Assembly (NCBI GenBank): GCA_003452395.1
Contig: DMOI01000035.1
Coordinates: forward strand, 1 to 23,995
Direction: 5' to 3'
DNA: 23,995 nt
Source of the DNA: Clostridiales bacterium
GTDB taxonomy: Bacteria > Bacillota > Clostridia > Lachnospirales > UBA12420
Part shown: positions 1 through 7,634 of the stretch, one piece after another
Numbering within the stretch: the first letter of the stretch is position 1
How the letters are laid out: each line of letters opens with the position of its first letter
Notes under the pieces: model-generated
Seen by the model: only the letters and a program-made list of their open reading frames with translations
Told to the model about the DNA's origin: nothing
Database searches by the model: none
Translations under genes and position numbers: made by a program

Positions 1-708
1 GTCGTTGTATGTATATGTCGCTACTACATTTGTTCCGTTTTTTACTGTTTCTAGTCTACCTTTGTTGTCGTATATATTAGTTGTTTCGTTGCCTTTTTGG
101 TCTGTTATTGTTTCTGATACTTTTCCGTTTGTTTCTTGTATGTCGTATTTGTATGTTACTATTACTATGTCTGTTTGTGCTTTTGTTGTTGGTCTGTTTT
201 GTTGGTCATATGTGTATGTTGTTGTTCCGTTTGTGTTTGTTGCTGTGAGTAGGTTTCCGTTATTGTCATATGTATGGTTTATTATTGTTGTTCCTGCTTG
301 TTCTTCTGTCAGTTGTCCGTGAATGTTGTATGTGTAGGTTTCTTCTAGTCCTGCTCCGTCTGTTGTTGTTATTACTTTGTTTTGTGCGTTGTATTCGTAT
401 GTGGTTGTTCTTGCTTCTCCGTCTGTTTGTGTTAGTAGGTTGCCATTTGTATCATATGTGTATGTTGTATTTTCGTTTAGTGCATTTGTTACTTTTATTA
501 GCCTGTTTTGTTCATCATAGTTATAGGTTGTGGTGTAGTTTCTTTCATCTTTTTTGATTTTTAGGTTGCTTAGGTCATCATAGGTTTGTACTATTTCTTT
601 TAGTAGTGGGTCTATTGTTTTGGTTTTTCTATTTAGTAGGTTATATGTTGTTGTTTTTGTGTTATCTCGCCAGTCGGTTATGGCTGTTTGGTTTCCGTAT
701 GCATCGTA
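1..708 (-). pseudogene. Orphan RHS/YD-repeat fragment, distal part
   Basis: The minus strand is open for 236 codons in the RHS frame and continues off the left edge. It encodes YD repeats (TYTYD, TYKYD, TYEYN types) that match the main RHS gene over roughly 10410-11310, with about three or four differences per 60 bases in the stretch I compared. Two blocks present in the main gene are missing: one 21-codon repeat (main gene near 10755-10817) and about 43 codons near 11100-11240. Both losses have ends in repeated motifs, as expected from recombination between YD repeats. The reading frame meets a stop (TAG at 709-711) at the junction with the inserted element, so this part has no start of its own in the window. 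It is probably the upstream end of an alternative RHS tip cassette whose C-terminus lies outside. Confidence 0.85.
699..708. repeat. Left copy of 10-bp direct repeat (candidate target-site duplication)
   Basis: ATGCATCGTA occurs here and again at 7625-7634. Joining the two copies restores a continuous RHS reading frame (Tyr-Asp-Ala followed by Tyr-Gly-Asn). This fits a duplicated target site or a recombinase core flanking the intervening insertion. Confidence 0.7.
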
Positions 709-730
709 CTACACCAACGTTTATTTTCCT

Positions 731-903
731 ATATCTCACAATATATCATAGTATCTCACAGTCCTTTGAACAGTAGGCGGATGTGGGATACTTTTTATTT
801 TTTTGTATCTAGGTGTCCTATATAGTATTTTCCCGTATCTTCCTCGTGGTTATCAAATGGTTATCATGGTCTTAGGTATACGCTTATCATTTAGTTATCA
901 AAA
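731..903. repeat. Left-end iterons of the inserted cassette
   Basis: Two TATCTCA boxes lie at 732-738 and 752-758. They are followed by TGGTTATCA at 847-855 and 858-866, then the variants CGCTTATCA at 881-889 and TAGTTATCA at 892-900. Each tandem pair has an 11-bp period, about one helical turn. The same two motif types recur in the same order and orientation near the right end. They look like binding sites for a recombinase or other DNA-binding protein. Confidence 0.55.
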
Positions 904-920
904 TCTGAGTTGATTTCATA

Positions 921-2450
921 TTATAAGCACATCTTTACTTCCAACGTCTTATTACGTGATATATTCTTTTGTAGCTCATAAATTATCTTTTTATTTAGTA
1001 ATTCATTACCTTGTAATTCTTCGATGAATACGTCATTCTCAGAAATAATACCACACTGATGAAACGCTCCTATAACAAGATATTTATCATTATCATCATA
1101 AATATATCTCTTCTGTATATCCAATGTCTCAGTATCATATACTTTCCCATTTAATCTAACAAAACCTGATTGCGTGTCGTCCACTGGTACCATTGTTTCC
1201 TTATTTATTACCGCAACTCCACTATGTAATTTTCCATTTATTGTATATAGTTCCGACTTTCCTAACTCAATTATTAATATATCATTATATACTGTATCAG
1301 TAACGCATCCCCAAACTTTTTTAATATTTATTTCCCTTGAATCAAGAAGAAAATCCCCATTGTCCAACTCAATAAATTCGCTTATAGTATTGTTACCTGT
1401 TCCTGTATTAAATTCAAACGGTCTATTAATTTTTGCACTGTTAAGCATTTTAATCAATTCACTTATATACTCTTTATTGTCCGTAAACCCTGCATTATTG
1501 TAAAATTCAGGTATAATACACCTTATTATTTTGCTTAATTCATGCATATCATCAAAAACATTTATTTCTTGGACCCTACATCTCATTTCATTAAAGTAAC
1601 TTTTTATTTCACTTATATTTTGAAATCTATCTTTGGGATTATTACTTAAACATTTATTTACAATGTTATTCAAATATATAGCATCTTTCTCTTTAAATAC
1701 TTCTTGAAATGCTCTTCCACCTGTACCTCTATTAACTGTATTGAAAACAAACCAATACAAAAGTTGTGCAAACGAATAAATATCTGTTGCAAACGTTACT
1801 TCTGTTCCGTTAATTTGCTCTGGTGCTGAAAACTCAAAATTAGCTAATCGATCTCCCTTTTGTGTTATTCTATTAATAGGAAACTTTTCTTTTTCAAAAT
1901 GAGCGATTCCAAAATCGGAAATAATGTAATTACCATTCTCATCAATCAATATGTTTTCTGGTTTTAAATCTCTATGAACAATATTACATTTTTGAATAGT
2001 TTCCAATGACGCACATAATCCATCGTGTAACTTAAGTAAATCCGAAAATTCAATCTTAGCTAACTTTTTACGGTACTCCTTTAGGGACTCCATATACCTT
2101 TTCATAAAAATATATGGTATTTCTTTATCTCCAATACTAAGGTTATCGTAATGCAAATTATTTACAACCCCATTTAATTTATCTTTTGTTATATTAATAT
2201 TAATATACTCTCCTTTAAACCTCTCAATCTTTTTAGTATTGTAATTAATTAGAAACTTAACCGCTATTTCAATATTATTAATTTTTGCTGCGTAGACAAT
2301 ACCATTTCCACCTTGTCCTAATCTCTCCTCAATATTTATATCAACATGTCCAAATAAACAATCAAATCCTTTATTATTTTTAATATAATCAGATAACAAT
2401 TTTTCATCATTTACAAGTTTTTCTATCTTTTCCTTCATTGCTTTAGCCAT
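921..2450 (-). CDS. Ser/Thr protein kinase of the cassette
   Basis: A 509-residue Hanks-type protein kinase. Numbered from the ATG at 2450, it has the glycine loop GQGGNG at 45-50, the ATP-binding lysine in IAVKF at 65, catalytic HRDLKPEN with Asp161, DFG at 179-181 and APE at 209-211, so all core catalytic elements are present. The kinase domain occupies roughly the first 290 residues. The remaining ~220 residues match no domain I recognise, with no transmembrane helix or PASTA repeats, so it should be cytosolic. The ATG at 2450 follows an AGGAGGG ribosome binding site; the longer reading from TTG 2468 would start upstream of that site. It is the last gene of the four-gene cassette, 54 bases after the larger HEPN gene. 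It may act as a regulator or effector by phosphorylating the HEPN/Toprim partners or host targets; this role is inferred. Confidence 0.9.
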   Translation of the reverse strand: MAKAMKEKIEKLVNDEKLLSDYIKNNKGFDCLFGHVDINIEERLGQGGNGIVYAAKINNIEIAVKFLINYNTKKIERFKGEYININITKDKLNGVVNNLHYDNLSIGDKEIPYIFMKRYMESLKEYRKKLAKIEFSDLLKLHDGLCASLETIQKCNIVHRDLKPENILIDENGNYIISDFGIAHFEKEKFPINRITQKGDRLANFEFSAPEQINGTEVTFATDIYSFAQLLYWFVFNTVNRGTGGRAFQEVFKEKDAIYLNNIVNKCLSNNPKDRFQNISEIKSYFNEMRCRVQEINVFDDMHELSKIIRCIIPEFYNNAGFTDNKEYISELIKMLNSAKINRPFEFNTGTGNNTISEFIELDNGDFLLDSREINIKKVWGCVTDTVYNDILIIELGKSELYTINGKLHSGVAVINKETMVPVDDTQSGFVRLNGKVYDTETLDIQKRYIYDDNDKYLVIGAFHQCGIISENDVFIEELQGNELLNKKIIYELQKNISRNKTLEVKMCL

Positions 2451-2504
2451 ATGCCCTCCTATTATCAATTCTAAACTATATTAATTTATCTTGTTTCTTT
2501 AAAT

Positions 2505-3536
2505 TTATGGTATCCTATGAAACCAGACTGCATCAAATAAAACATCAGCATTTTGACAAAACCACTCTGTCCAGTTTTCAGGGTTTGGTTCTATGTTTCT
2601 ATTCCTATTTTCATATTGAAAAAACTTCACTAATACATTTTGTACGCTTCTAAATATATTATCAATATCATCCTCATAAATTTCACTAAAATCCCACCAC
2701 TTAGATTGGGCAGGATGGGCAGAAAATTTGCATCTCAACAGATATAATCTTTCTAGGTCTTCGCACACTTTATTGTTTACACCCATTTCTTTTTGTAAAT
2801 CTTTAATCATTATGTTTCTATGTAACGTAGGAATTTTCTTTTTAAATTTTAAATATTGTATAATTATATCTACTGTGTTATCAAGACAGGTTATGGCTTC
2901 TTCAAAAAAATTTCTATTTCTTAAGTCAATTGCTCTAACATAATAGTAATTAGCCTTGTTTACCCAAGGATCTAGTGAATTAATTATTTTAAGGTAATGC
3001 ACTAATCTTACAGTGCGTGTTGTTTCATCTTTTAAACTACTTCTTGTGAATTCTAAATACTCTTCATTTGAAAATGGTAATTGCATTTGTCTCAACTCTC
3101 TACCCCTAAAGTCGCATGCCCTACCATATACAATTGCAATAGCCACTATGAGATTAATCTCATAACTTCTATGTATATATTGTTTTGCAAAGTAGAAAAA
3201 ATCACTAATTTGTTCCGACACAAATCCGTTCTCTGATATATTTCTCCAACCATTATCCCAATTAGGCGATACTGTTCCTACAACTAATTTTTTTTCCTCG
3301 TCTTGCTTGCAGTATAGGTTTTCAAAAGAGAGATTTATATTCAAACCTGTTGAGTTTGTGAAATCACGTATTTGAAAATTTCTCTGATTTTCCCTTTCTG
3401 GTAGTTCTTGCTCAATAGCTTTTTTGTAAGCTTCCTTAAATAGGGTTATTTCTCCCCTTGTGTTTTCAAATTGACTATAGTAAGATGTCAAATCGTTAAT
3501 AAACCTGTCATATCCATCTAAGTTATTCTGTTTCAT
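2505..3536 (-). CDS. HEPN-domain protein (larger), candidate RNase effector
   Basis: About 343 residues. The C-terminal third is a helical HEPN-like region with a hydrophobic repeat-containing helix (EEAITCLDNTVDIIIQYL) and the R-x5-H motif RCKFSAHP near residues 268-274, close to the R-x4-6-H signature of HEPN ribonucleases. The N-terminal ~190 residues match no domain I recognise and may be a sensor part. The gene overlaps the end of the smaller HEPN gene. The preferred start is the second ATG (3536), nine bases after AGGGG; an in-frame ATG at 3545 is the alternative. Overlap implies translational coupling and a shared complex with the other HEPN protein. HEPN proteins in defence loci commonly cut RNA or act as toxin components. 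The specific target here is unknown. Confidence 0.75.
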   Translation of the reverse strand: MKQNNLDGYDRFINDLTSYYSQFENTRGEITLFKEAYKKAIEQELPERENQRNFQIRDFTNSTGLNINLSFENLYCKQDEEKKLVVGTVSPNWDNGWRNISENGFVSEQISDFFYFAKQYIHRSYEINLIVAIAIVYGRACDFRGRELRQMQLPFSNEEYLEFTRSSLKDETTRTVRLVHYLKIINSLDPWVNKANYYYVRAIDLRNRNFFEEAITCLDNTVDIIIQYLKFKKKIPTLHRNIMIKDLQKEMGVNNKVCEDLERLYLLRCKFSAHPAQSKWWDFSEIYEDDIDNIFRSVQNVLVKFFQYENRNRNIEPNPENWTEWFCQNADVLFDAVWFHRIP

Positions 3537-4074
3537 CTGTTTCATCCCCTACAATGTCTATAAAAATGTCTTTCTTAAAATCTTTAAAGCACACTCTAAA
3601 CCAATCCTGTATATCATCATATAATTCAAAAACAATATTAAAAATTATTTTTCCATTCTTTGCATTTTCGTTTATATCACTTAAATCTCTCTTTTTTGTT
3701 ATCCCATGAACAATATTATTTCTAATCTTATTAAACTCCATGCACTTAGAAATAAACAGTTGCTTGTTTTCAAATTCCAGTGTAGATTTCAATTCCTTTA
3801 TGTACGCGCCCATCATTTTATCCTTCTCAATTTTATGTTTATATTCTAGAGGATAAACACTCAACTGAATAAAAAAGCAACAATCCTCTAACAGATGTAT
3901 AATCATTGATTCTATAATTTGATGGTATATTAATATTGCGGAAATATATCCCTCAAAAGTTTCTGTATTAAAAGTACTATCTGCTATTTCATTTAGAACT
4001 TCTAATTGATCAGAGTTTTCTATACACGGCCATTGACTACTATCCATAATCCTTTTTACTATTTCATCCTCCAT
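3523..4074 (-). CDS. Small HEPN-domain protein
   Basis: A 183-residue, mostly helical protein with the R-x4-H motif RNNIVHG at residues 118-124, the classic HEPN catalytic signature. The upstream helices (YHQIIESMIIHLLEDC) fit the dimerising four-helix core of the fold. The start is supported by GGAGGTG eight bases upstream of the ATG. It lies 67 bases after the HEPN/Toprim-type gene and its 3' end overlaps the next HEPN gene. Two neighbouring HEPN proteins may form a heterodimer or an active/regulatory pair. The pairing and any RNase activity are inferred from motif and context; the HEPN call itself rests on the visible motif. Confidence 0.75.
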   Translation of the reverse strand: MEDEIVKRIMDSSQWPCIENSDQLEVLNEIADSTFNTETFEGYISAILIYHQIIESMIIHLLEDCCFFIQLSVYPLEYKHKIEKDKMMGAYIKELKSTLEFENKQLFISKCMEFNKIRNNIVHGITKKRDLSDINENAKNGKIIFNIVFELYDDIQDWFRVCFKDFKKDIFIDIVGDETDETE

Positions 4075-4141
4075 TTTTCAAACACCTCCAATATTTCGAA
4101 TAGTAACATTATCCTCATGAATTACTTAAAACATTACAGCA

Positions 4142-5386
4142 CTAAGTGTTCTGTTTGAAAATAGTTTCCCAAAGATATATAAGCTTACTCCAATCTTGAT
4201 TATCATGATTAGGGTTTCTAAGTTTATCTTCCATTTTTACAATAATTTCACTTTTATTAGTTATCGAACCCTGATACCTCCGCAATCTATCGTTATAATT
4301 TGTCCATTGTATTGGATGAAATTCATTGTTTTCCTTAATAATATCTTCTCCAAAAAACAACTCAATACTTACTGCGAAACCGTTGACGTTAGCATTATTT
4401 ATTCCTGTAGGTCCAATAGTCGGATAATTATCACAGAAATCAAGCGTAGGCAGTTTCATTATTCTTATATTTTTTGATATAGGTATATCTGTAAGGGCTT
4501 GTATTTCAACTTCTGCTGCTGTATCATTATCAAAAATAGCAATAATTCTATTATTAATTTTAGCTGCTGAAAATGATTTTAAAAGTTTTGATAGATAAGA
4601 AGTTCCTCCATCTGCTCTAAAGTTATCAAAATCAAAGAAAGTAAATAAATATTTGTACTCAGGAAATAAAAATTCCAAACTTTTTGATAACACTTTAATA
4701 TCGGTTTTCCCCTCAGGAATAATAATTGTAGTATCCTTAAAATTATCATAAAACTCCTGTATTTTAGATTCTTCAATATAGCCACTATAAGTAGCATCCG
4801 TTAGATCATATTCAACTATGGAGTCCTCGTTGCAACTGATTAAGCATATATAAATATCAAGTATTTCATCGATTAAATACCCTTCATTTTCATATATCCA
4901 ATCCCAGAAAAACGGATTTAGATATCGTCCTGTCGATAAGCTAGTTATAATTTTAATTGTTATAGAATTATTATCTATATTTGTATGTTTTTCAAATATA
5001 TTTGCATCACGAATATCTAAATTAGAAGTTTCCAATATAGCTTTCAAATTTCTAGTATATTCTTCTAATGTCAAATCTCTATAATACTCTTCCTCTAATG
5101 TATAATTCTCTTCTTCATCTTCTTCAAAATTTGATAATTGATATTCAAGATTATCAATAAAATATTTTTCTAGCCTACCTAAATTACACCCCAGTATTTC
5201 TAATCGGGTCTTAGCCTTTTTAACTGTAGTCCTAAGTAATATCCGTTCAACTTCCTCTCCATCCAAAATCTCCTTATATTTTGTAAATTCTAACGGGGAA
5301 AAAAGTTTTAAATGTGATTCACTAAACTTATTTTTTTGATAATAAATATTTATTCCATTTATAGATAAGGAACAATAAGAACCCAT
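4142..5386 (-). CDS. HEPN/Toprim-associated N-terminal domain plus Toprim protein
   Basis: A 414-residue protein. It begins MGSYCSLSINGI, which resembles the alpha+beta N-terminal domain known from HEPN- and Toprim-containing conflict proteins. Toprim motifs follow: a conserved glutamate in IIIPEGKTD (about residue 225 from this start), a FDFD stretch, and the DxD pair in IAIFDNDTA (about 286-288). Toprim domains bind magnesium and act as nucleases or topoisomerase-primases, and OLD-type Toprim nucleases are common in phage defence. The middle (~80-210) is acidic and uncharacterised. It is the first gene of the cassette operon, directly downstream of a group II intron. ATG 5386 is chosen because family members start at this motif. 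GTG 5416 is an in-frame alternative but overlaps the AGAGGTGG Shine-Dalgarno-like stretch. Confidence 0.75.
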   Translation of the reverse strand: MGSYCSLSINGINIYYQKNKFSESHLKLFSPLEFTKYKEILDGEEVERILLRTTVKKAKTRLEILGCNLGRLEKYFIDNLEYQLSNFEEDEEENYTLEEEYYRDLTLEEYTRNLKAILETSNLDIRDANIFEKHTNIDNNSITIKIITSLSTGRYLNPFFWDWIYENEGYLIDEILDIYICLISCNEDSIVEYDLTDATYSGYIEESKIQEFYDNFKDTTIIIPEGKTDIKVLSKSLEFLFPEYKYLFTFFDFDNFRADGGTSYLSKLLKSFSAAKINNRIIAIFDNDTAAEVEIQALTDIPISKNIRIMKLPTLDFCDNYPTIGPTGINNANVNGFAVSIELFFGEDIIKENNEFHPIQWTNYNDRLRRYQGSITNKSEIIVKMEDKLRNPNHDNQDWSKLIYLWETIFKQNT

Positions 5387-5392
5387 ATACGC

Positions 5393-5410
5393 GTCGAGTA
5401 GACGCTCGAC
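5393..5410. other. Leader hairpin between SD-like site and ATG
   Basis: GTCGAG at 5393-5398 and CTCGAC at 5405-5410 form a perfect 6-bp stem with a 6-base loop. It sits between an AGGTGG-like site (5413-5418) and the ATG at 5386. Folding would bring the distant SD-like site close to that ATG. If translation starts at GTG 5416 the hairpin is merely coding sequence. Confidence 0.35.
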
Positions 5411-5445
5411 TTCCACCTCTTTTCACTTAAATTTCTTTTATCTCA

Positions 5446-5506
5446 GTGAGGTTTCTGTCTATCGCCCCTCACAGAACCCAACGTGCCCTATTAAGGCATT
5501 AGGCTC
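5446..5506 (-). ncRNA. Group II intron domains V and VI
   Basis: On the minus strand domain V (5506-5474) is a 33-nt hairpin beginning GAGCC and ending GGGTTC, with the catalytic AGC in its lower stem. Domain VI (5472-5446) is a stem of GTGAGG paired with CCTCAC around an A-rich loop expected to contain the branch-point adenosine. Its position just before the predicted 3' splice site supports the intron call. Confidence 0.75.
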
Positions 5507-5526
5507 TTCATATAATCCTTACAGTA

Positions 5527-6810
5527 CTACCATATGTTTACATATATCTTTGGCTTTGCTATTGGGAAGTTTTCAAGTAGCATTTTGTATCTTCTTGGAT
5601 TTATCCATTGTCTTTGACTTCTTCTAGTTAGTGCCTTGTAAAACGATGCTACTATAAACCTATAGAAGTTAAGAAGACTTTGGTAATTTCCTGATATTCC
5701 GTAATATGCATAGTGTCCCACTATTTTCTTGTTTATCTTCTTTATTACTTCTGCTGGTTCTCCATGCATATTTTCTTTTATCCATTCTTTTATGTCTGTC
5801 TTCTTGATTTTGATTTTCTTACTGCTGCTTCTATGCGTTACTGTGTACTTTCCTGTTCTAGTTTTACCATTTATATGTGTGAATCCAAGAAAGTCAAATG
5901 TTTCTGTTTTGCTATTTTCATTATTTTGTTTCGCAAACCTTCCAAACTTTATTATTTTACTCTTTTCTTTTGATAATTCTAGTCCAAATTTATTTAGCCT
6001 TTCTTCTAAATCTTTGTAAAACTTCTCGGCTTCTTCTTTATATTGAAAGAAACATATGAAGTCGTCCGCATATCTTATTATACTTACTTCTCCTCTGCAT
6101 TGTTTCTTTACTGCTATTTCAAACCATTTATCTAGTACGTAGTGTAAATAGATATTTGCCAGTACTGGTGATATTATTCCTCCTTGCGGCGTTCCTTTGT
6201 CACTTTCATAATAGTTTAATTCTTCTATTATTCCTGCTTTTAGGAATCTTTTGATATATCTTAGGTAGTTCTTGTCTTCTATATCGTTTTCTAGAAATTT
6301 CATTAGCCATTCATGGTCTACATTGTCAAAGAATCCTTTAATATCTGCATCAACTATGTAGCTTGTTTTATTTGTCATTATAGTTTTGTTTACTTCTGTT
6401 ATTGCTTGATGACAGTTTCTGTTCTTTCTAAATCCATATGAGAAGTCATAAAACTTTCCTTCGTATATCTCATCTAGGATTTTTCTCATTACCCCTTGTA
6501 CTAACTTATCTTCATACGATGGTATTCCTAATGGTCTAAGTTTATCGCTTCCTGCTTTTGGTATGTATGTTCTTCTAACTGCTTTCGGCTTGTATCCAAA
6601 TGTTTTCATCCTTTTGATTAGGTTTTCTACATTTTCCTCTAGCTTCTCATCGTATATTTCTTTGTTTATTCCATCTATACCTGTTGCTTTTCCACTTTGT
6701 TGATTGTTGTGTTCATTTATTATAGTTTGCTTGTTTATATAATGCATTAGCGTTTGTACTTTCCTGTATTTCTTGGCTTGTACTGCTATTTCTTCGAATT
6801 CTTTTGCCAT
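5527..6810 (-). CDS. ltrA: Group II intron reverse transcriptase/maturase
   Basis: A 427-residue LtrA-type protein encoded inside the intron. Visible landmarks are the RT palm motifs DADIKGFFDNVDH near 154-166, GTPQGGIISPVLANI near 206-220 and the catalytic YADD at 247-250. A maturase (X/thumb) domain with GHYAYYGISGN follows near 366-376. There is no HNH endonuclease domain after it, so mobility probably relies on reverse splicing primed at nicks or replication forks. The start has a good GAGGTGA site eight bases upstream. The protein would bind its own intron RNA, help it splice, and reverse-transcribe it into new sites. All main RT motifs look intact, so the element may still be active. 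Confidence 0.93.
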   Translation of the reverse strand: MAKEFEEIAVQAKKYRKVQTLMHYINKQTIINEHNNQQSGKATGIDGINKEIYDEKLEENVENLIKRMKTFGYKPKAVRRTYIPKAGSDKLRPLGIPSYEDKLVQGVMRKILDEIYEGKFYDFSYGFRKNRNCHQAITEVNKTIMTNKTSYIVDADIKGFFDNVDHEWLMKFLENDIEDKNYLRYIKRFLKAGIIEELNYYESDKGTPQGGIISPVLANIYLHYVLDKWFEIAVKKQCRGEVSIIRYADDFICFFQYKEEAEKFYKDLEERLNKFGLELSKEKSKIIKFGRFAKQNNENSKTETFDFLGFTHINGKTRTGKYTVTHRSSSKKIKIKKTDIKEWIKENMHGEPAEVIKKINKKIVGHYAYYGISGNYQSLLNFYRFIVASFYKALTRRSQRQWINPRRYKMLLENFPIAKPKIYVNIW

Positions 6811-7362
6811 CTTTACTTCACCTCGATGTGTGTTTGATGTTTCGTTCTTAAAACGGTTTATATGTTAGTCCCTTCCCTCTATTATCGTTACTAATTTCAT
6901 CAGTACTATGAACTAATCCGACTCCTTATATATCTATCTATTACCTTAGATGAAATGCTCCTTGTGTATTAGATTTTCTCTTTTCAGGATATACAAGGTC
7001 TCACAGGTATGTCGTGTGTATATGTTCCTTTTACTCGCCATGCTCTAGGACCCCGGTGAAACTCATTTATTCTCGCCTTTAGCGAATAAACGGTATTGCT
7101 TGCTGTCGGAGTGACTACATCAGCTTTCACTTAATAATCTAACGAGGCTCAATCACTTCACGCTTTCGCATTACGGCTCGATTAGTTTTCTTGTCTACGC
7201 TTAAACCTTATCTCACGATTTCGGCTCCAAGACTAGATACTAGCGATTGGCTAAATCTTACTAGGTTGGGTTTCCACCAACTCTACACACGGCACCGAAC
7301 TGTCGCACCACTCTCCTTATTATCTTTTTAGTCTCCACATCTGACACAATCAGAAACCATTT

Positions 7363-7502
7363 ATCATATTGTATCTCATAATATCTCATTATCATCTTTG
7401 CCCTTGTAACATTTTAACTTTTCACAAAACAATCCTATATTTTTGGGGTTTATCGTCATTCTTGATAACCACTTTTATATTGGTTATCATTTGGTTATCA
7501 AA
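7363..7502. repeat. Right-end iterons of the inserted cassette
   Basis: TATCTCA boxes occur at 7372-7378 and 7382-7388. They are followed by TGATAACCA at 7463-7471 (inverted), TGGTTATCA at 7481-7489 and TGGTTATCA at 7492-7500. The last two have an 11-bp period. The inverted copy and the first direct copy form a perfect 9-bp palindrome with a 9-base spacer. The stretch 7482-7502 matches 882-902 at the left end with only a few mismatches. It also lies upstream of the cassette operon, so it could serve as an operator as well as an end sequence. Confidence 0.55.
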
Positions 7503-7581
7503 TAGGTGATTTTAACTCCGCATACCGAAACTGTTTTATTTTTCCAATCGCTACATCCCTTATTCCGTATGCCTTTCGCAT
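7498..7581 (-). CDS. Possible 27-residue peptide at cassette end
   Basis: A short open frame starts with ATG at 7581 and stops with TGA at 7498-7500. It encodes a basic peptide beginning MRKAYGIRD and ending AELKSPI. There is no good ribosome binding site. Its protein-like composition and position near the element end suggest a remnant of a longer protein, possibly the tail of a lost recombinase, but this is speculation. It may equally be chance. Confidence 0.2.
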   Translation of the reverse strand: MRKAYGIRDVAIGKIKQFRYAELKSPI

Positions 7582-7624
7582 TTTGATATTTTTAAACTCT
7601 CACCAATTTCACCACAGTCTCCAC

Positions 7625-7634
7625 ATGCATCGTA
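7625..7634. repeat. Right copy of 10-bp direct repeat
   Basis: This ATGCATCGTA matches 699-708. Here it is followed (reading leftwards on the minus strand) by about 20 further codons in the RHS frame into the element before a TAA stop, showing that the RHS frame was interrupted. Confidence 0.7.

Larger units (their letters stand above)
5440..7308 (-). mobile_element. Group II intron
   Basis: On the minus strand the intron starts at 7308 with GTGCGACAG, the group II 5' consensus GUGYG. It ends at 5440 with ...CTGAGAT, which fits the 3' AY rule. About 500 bases of structured intron RNA precede the maturase gene. A domain V helix (5474-5506) and a domain VI helix (5446-5472) follow it. Length is about 1.87 kb. 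It lies within the cassette in the leader of the HEPN/Toprim-type gene, so splicing would rejoin the leader 24 bases upstream of GTG 5416. The exact boundaries are read by eye from consensus. Confidence 0.85.
709..7624. mobile_element. Inserted defence cassette inside an orphan RHS gene
   Basis: This 6.9 kb segment interrupts RHS coding sequence and is flanked by exact 10-bp direct repeats. It holds, on the minus strand, a group II intron, a HEPN/Toprim-type gene, two HEPN genes and a protein kinase gene. Iteron-like repeats occur near both ends (847-900 and 7463-7500). No transposase, integrase or relaxase is visible, and I see no convincing terminal inverted repeat: the outermost bases are CTACACCAAC on the left and CAGTCTCCAC on the right. 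It could be mobilised in trans, or be a decayed integrative element. That it is an insertion is well supported; its transposition class is unknown. Confidence 0.7.

Noticed and set aside
2451..2468. Upstream TTG start for the kinase
   Set aside because: The ribosome binding site AGGAGGG lies within this stretch, so translation must start after it at 2450.
4579..4797. Minus-strand 72-codon frame inside the Toprim gene
   Set aside because: It is an alternative frame of a gene with clear Toprim motifs and has no ribosome binding site.
5713..6019. Plus-strand frames opposite the intron maturase
   Set aside because: Hydrophobic antisense shadows of a well-recognised reverse transcriptase.
709..7624. 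Tn7-like transposon ends
   Set aside because: Iterons are in direct, not inverted, arrangement at the two ends, the duplication is 10 bp rather than 5, and no Tns proteins are present.
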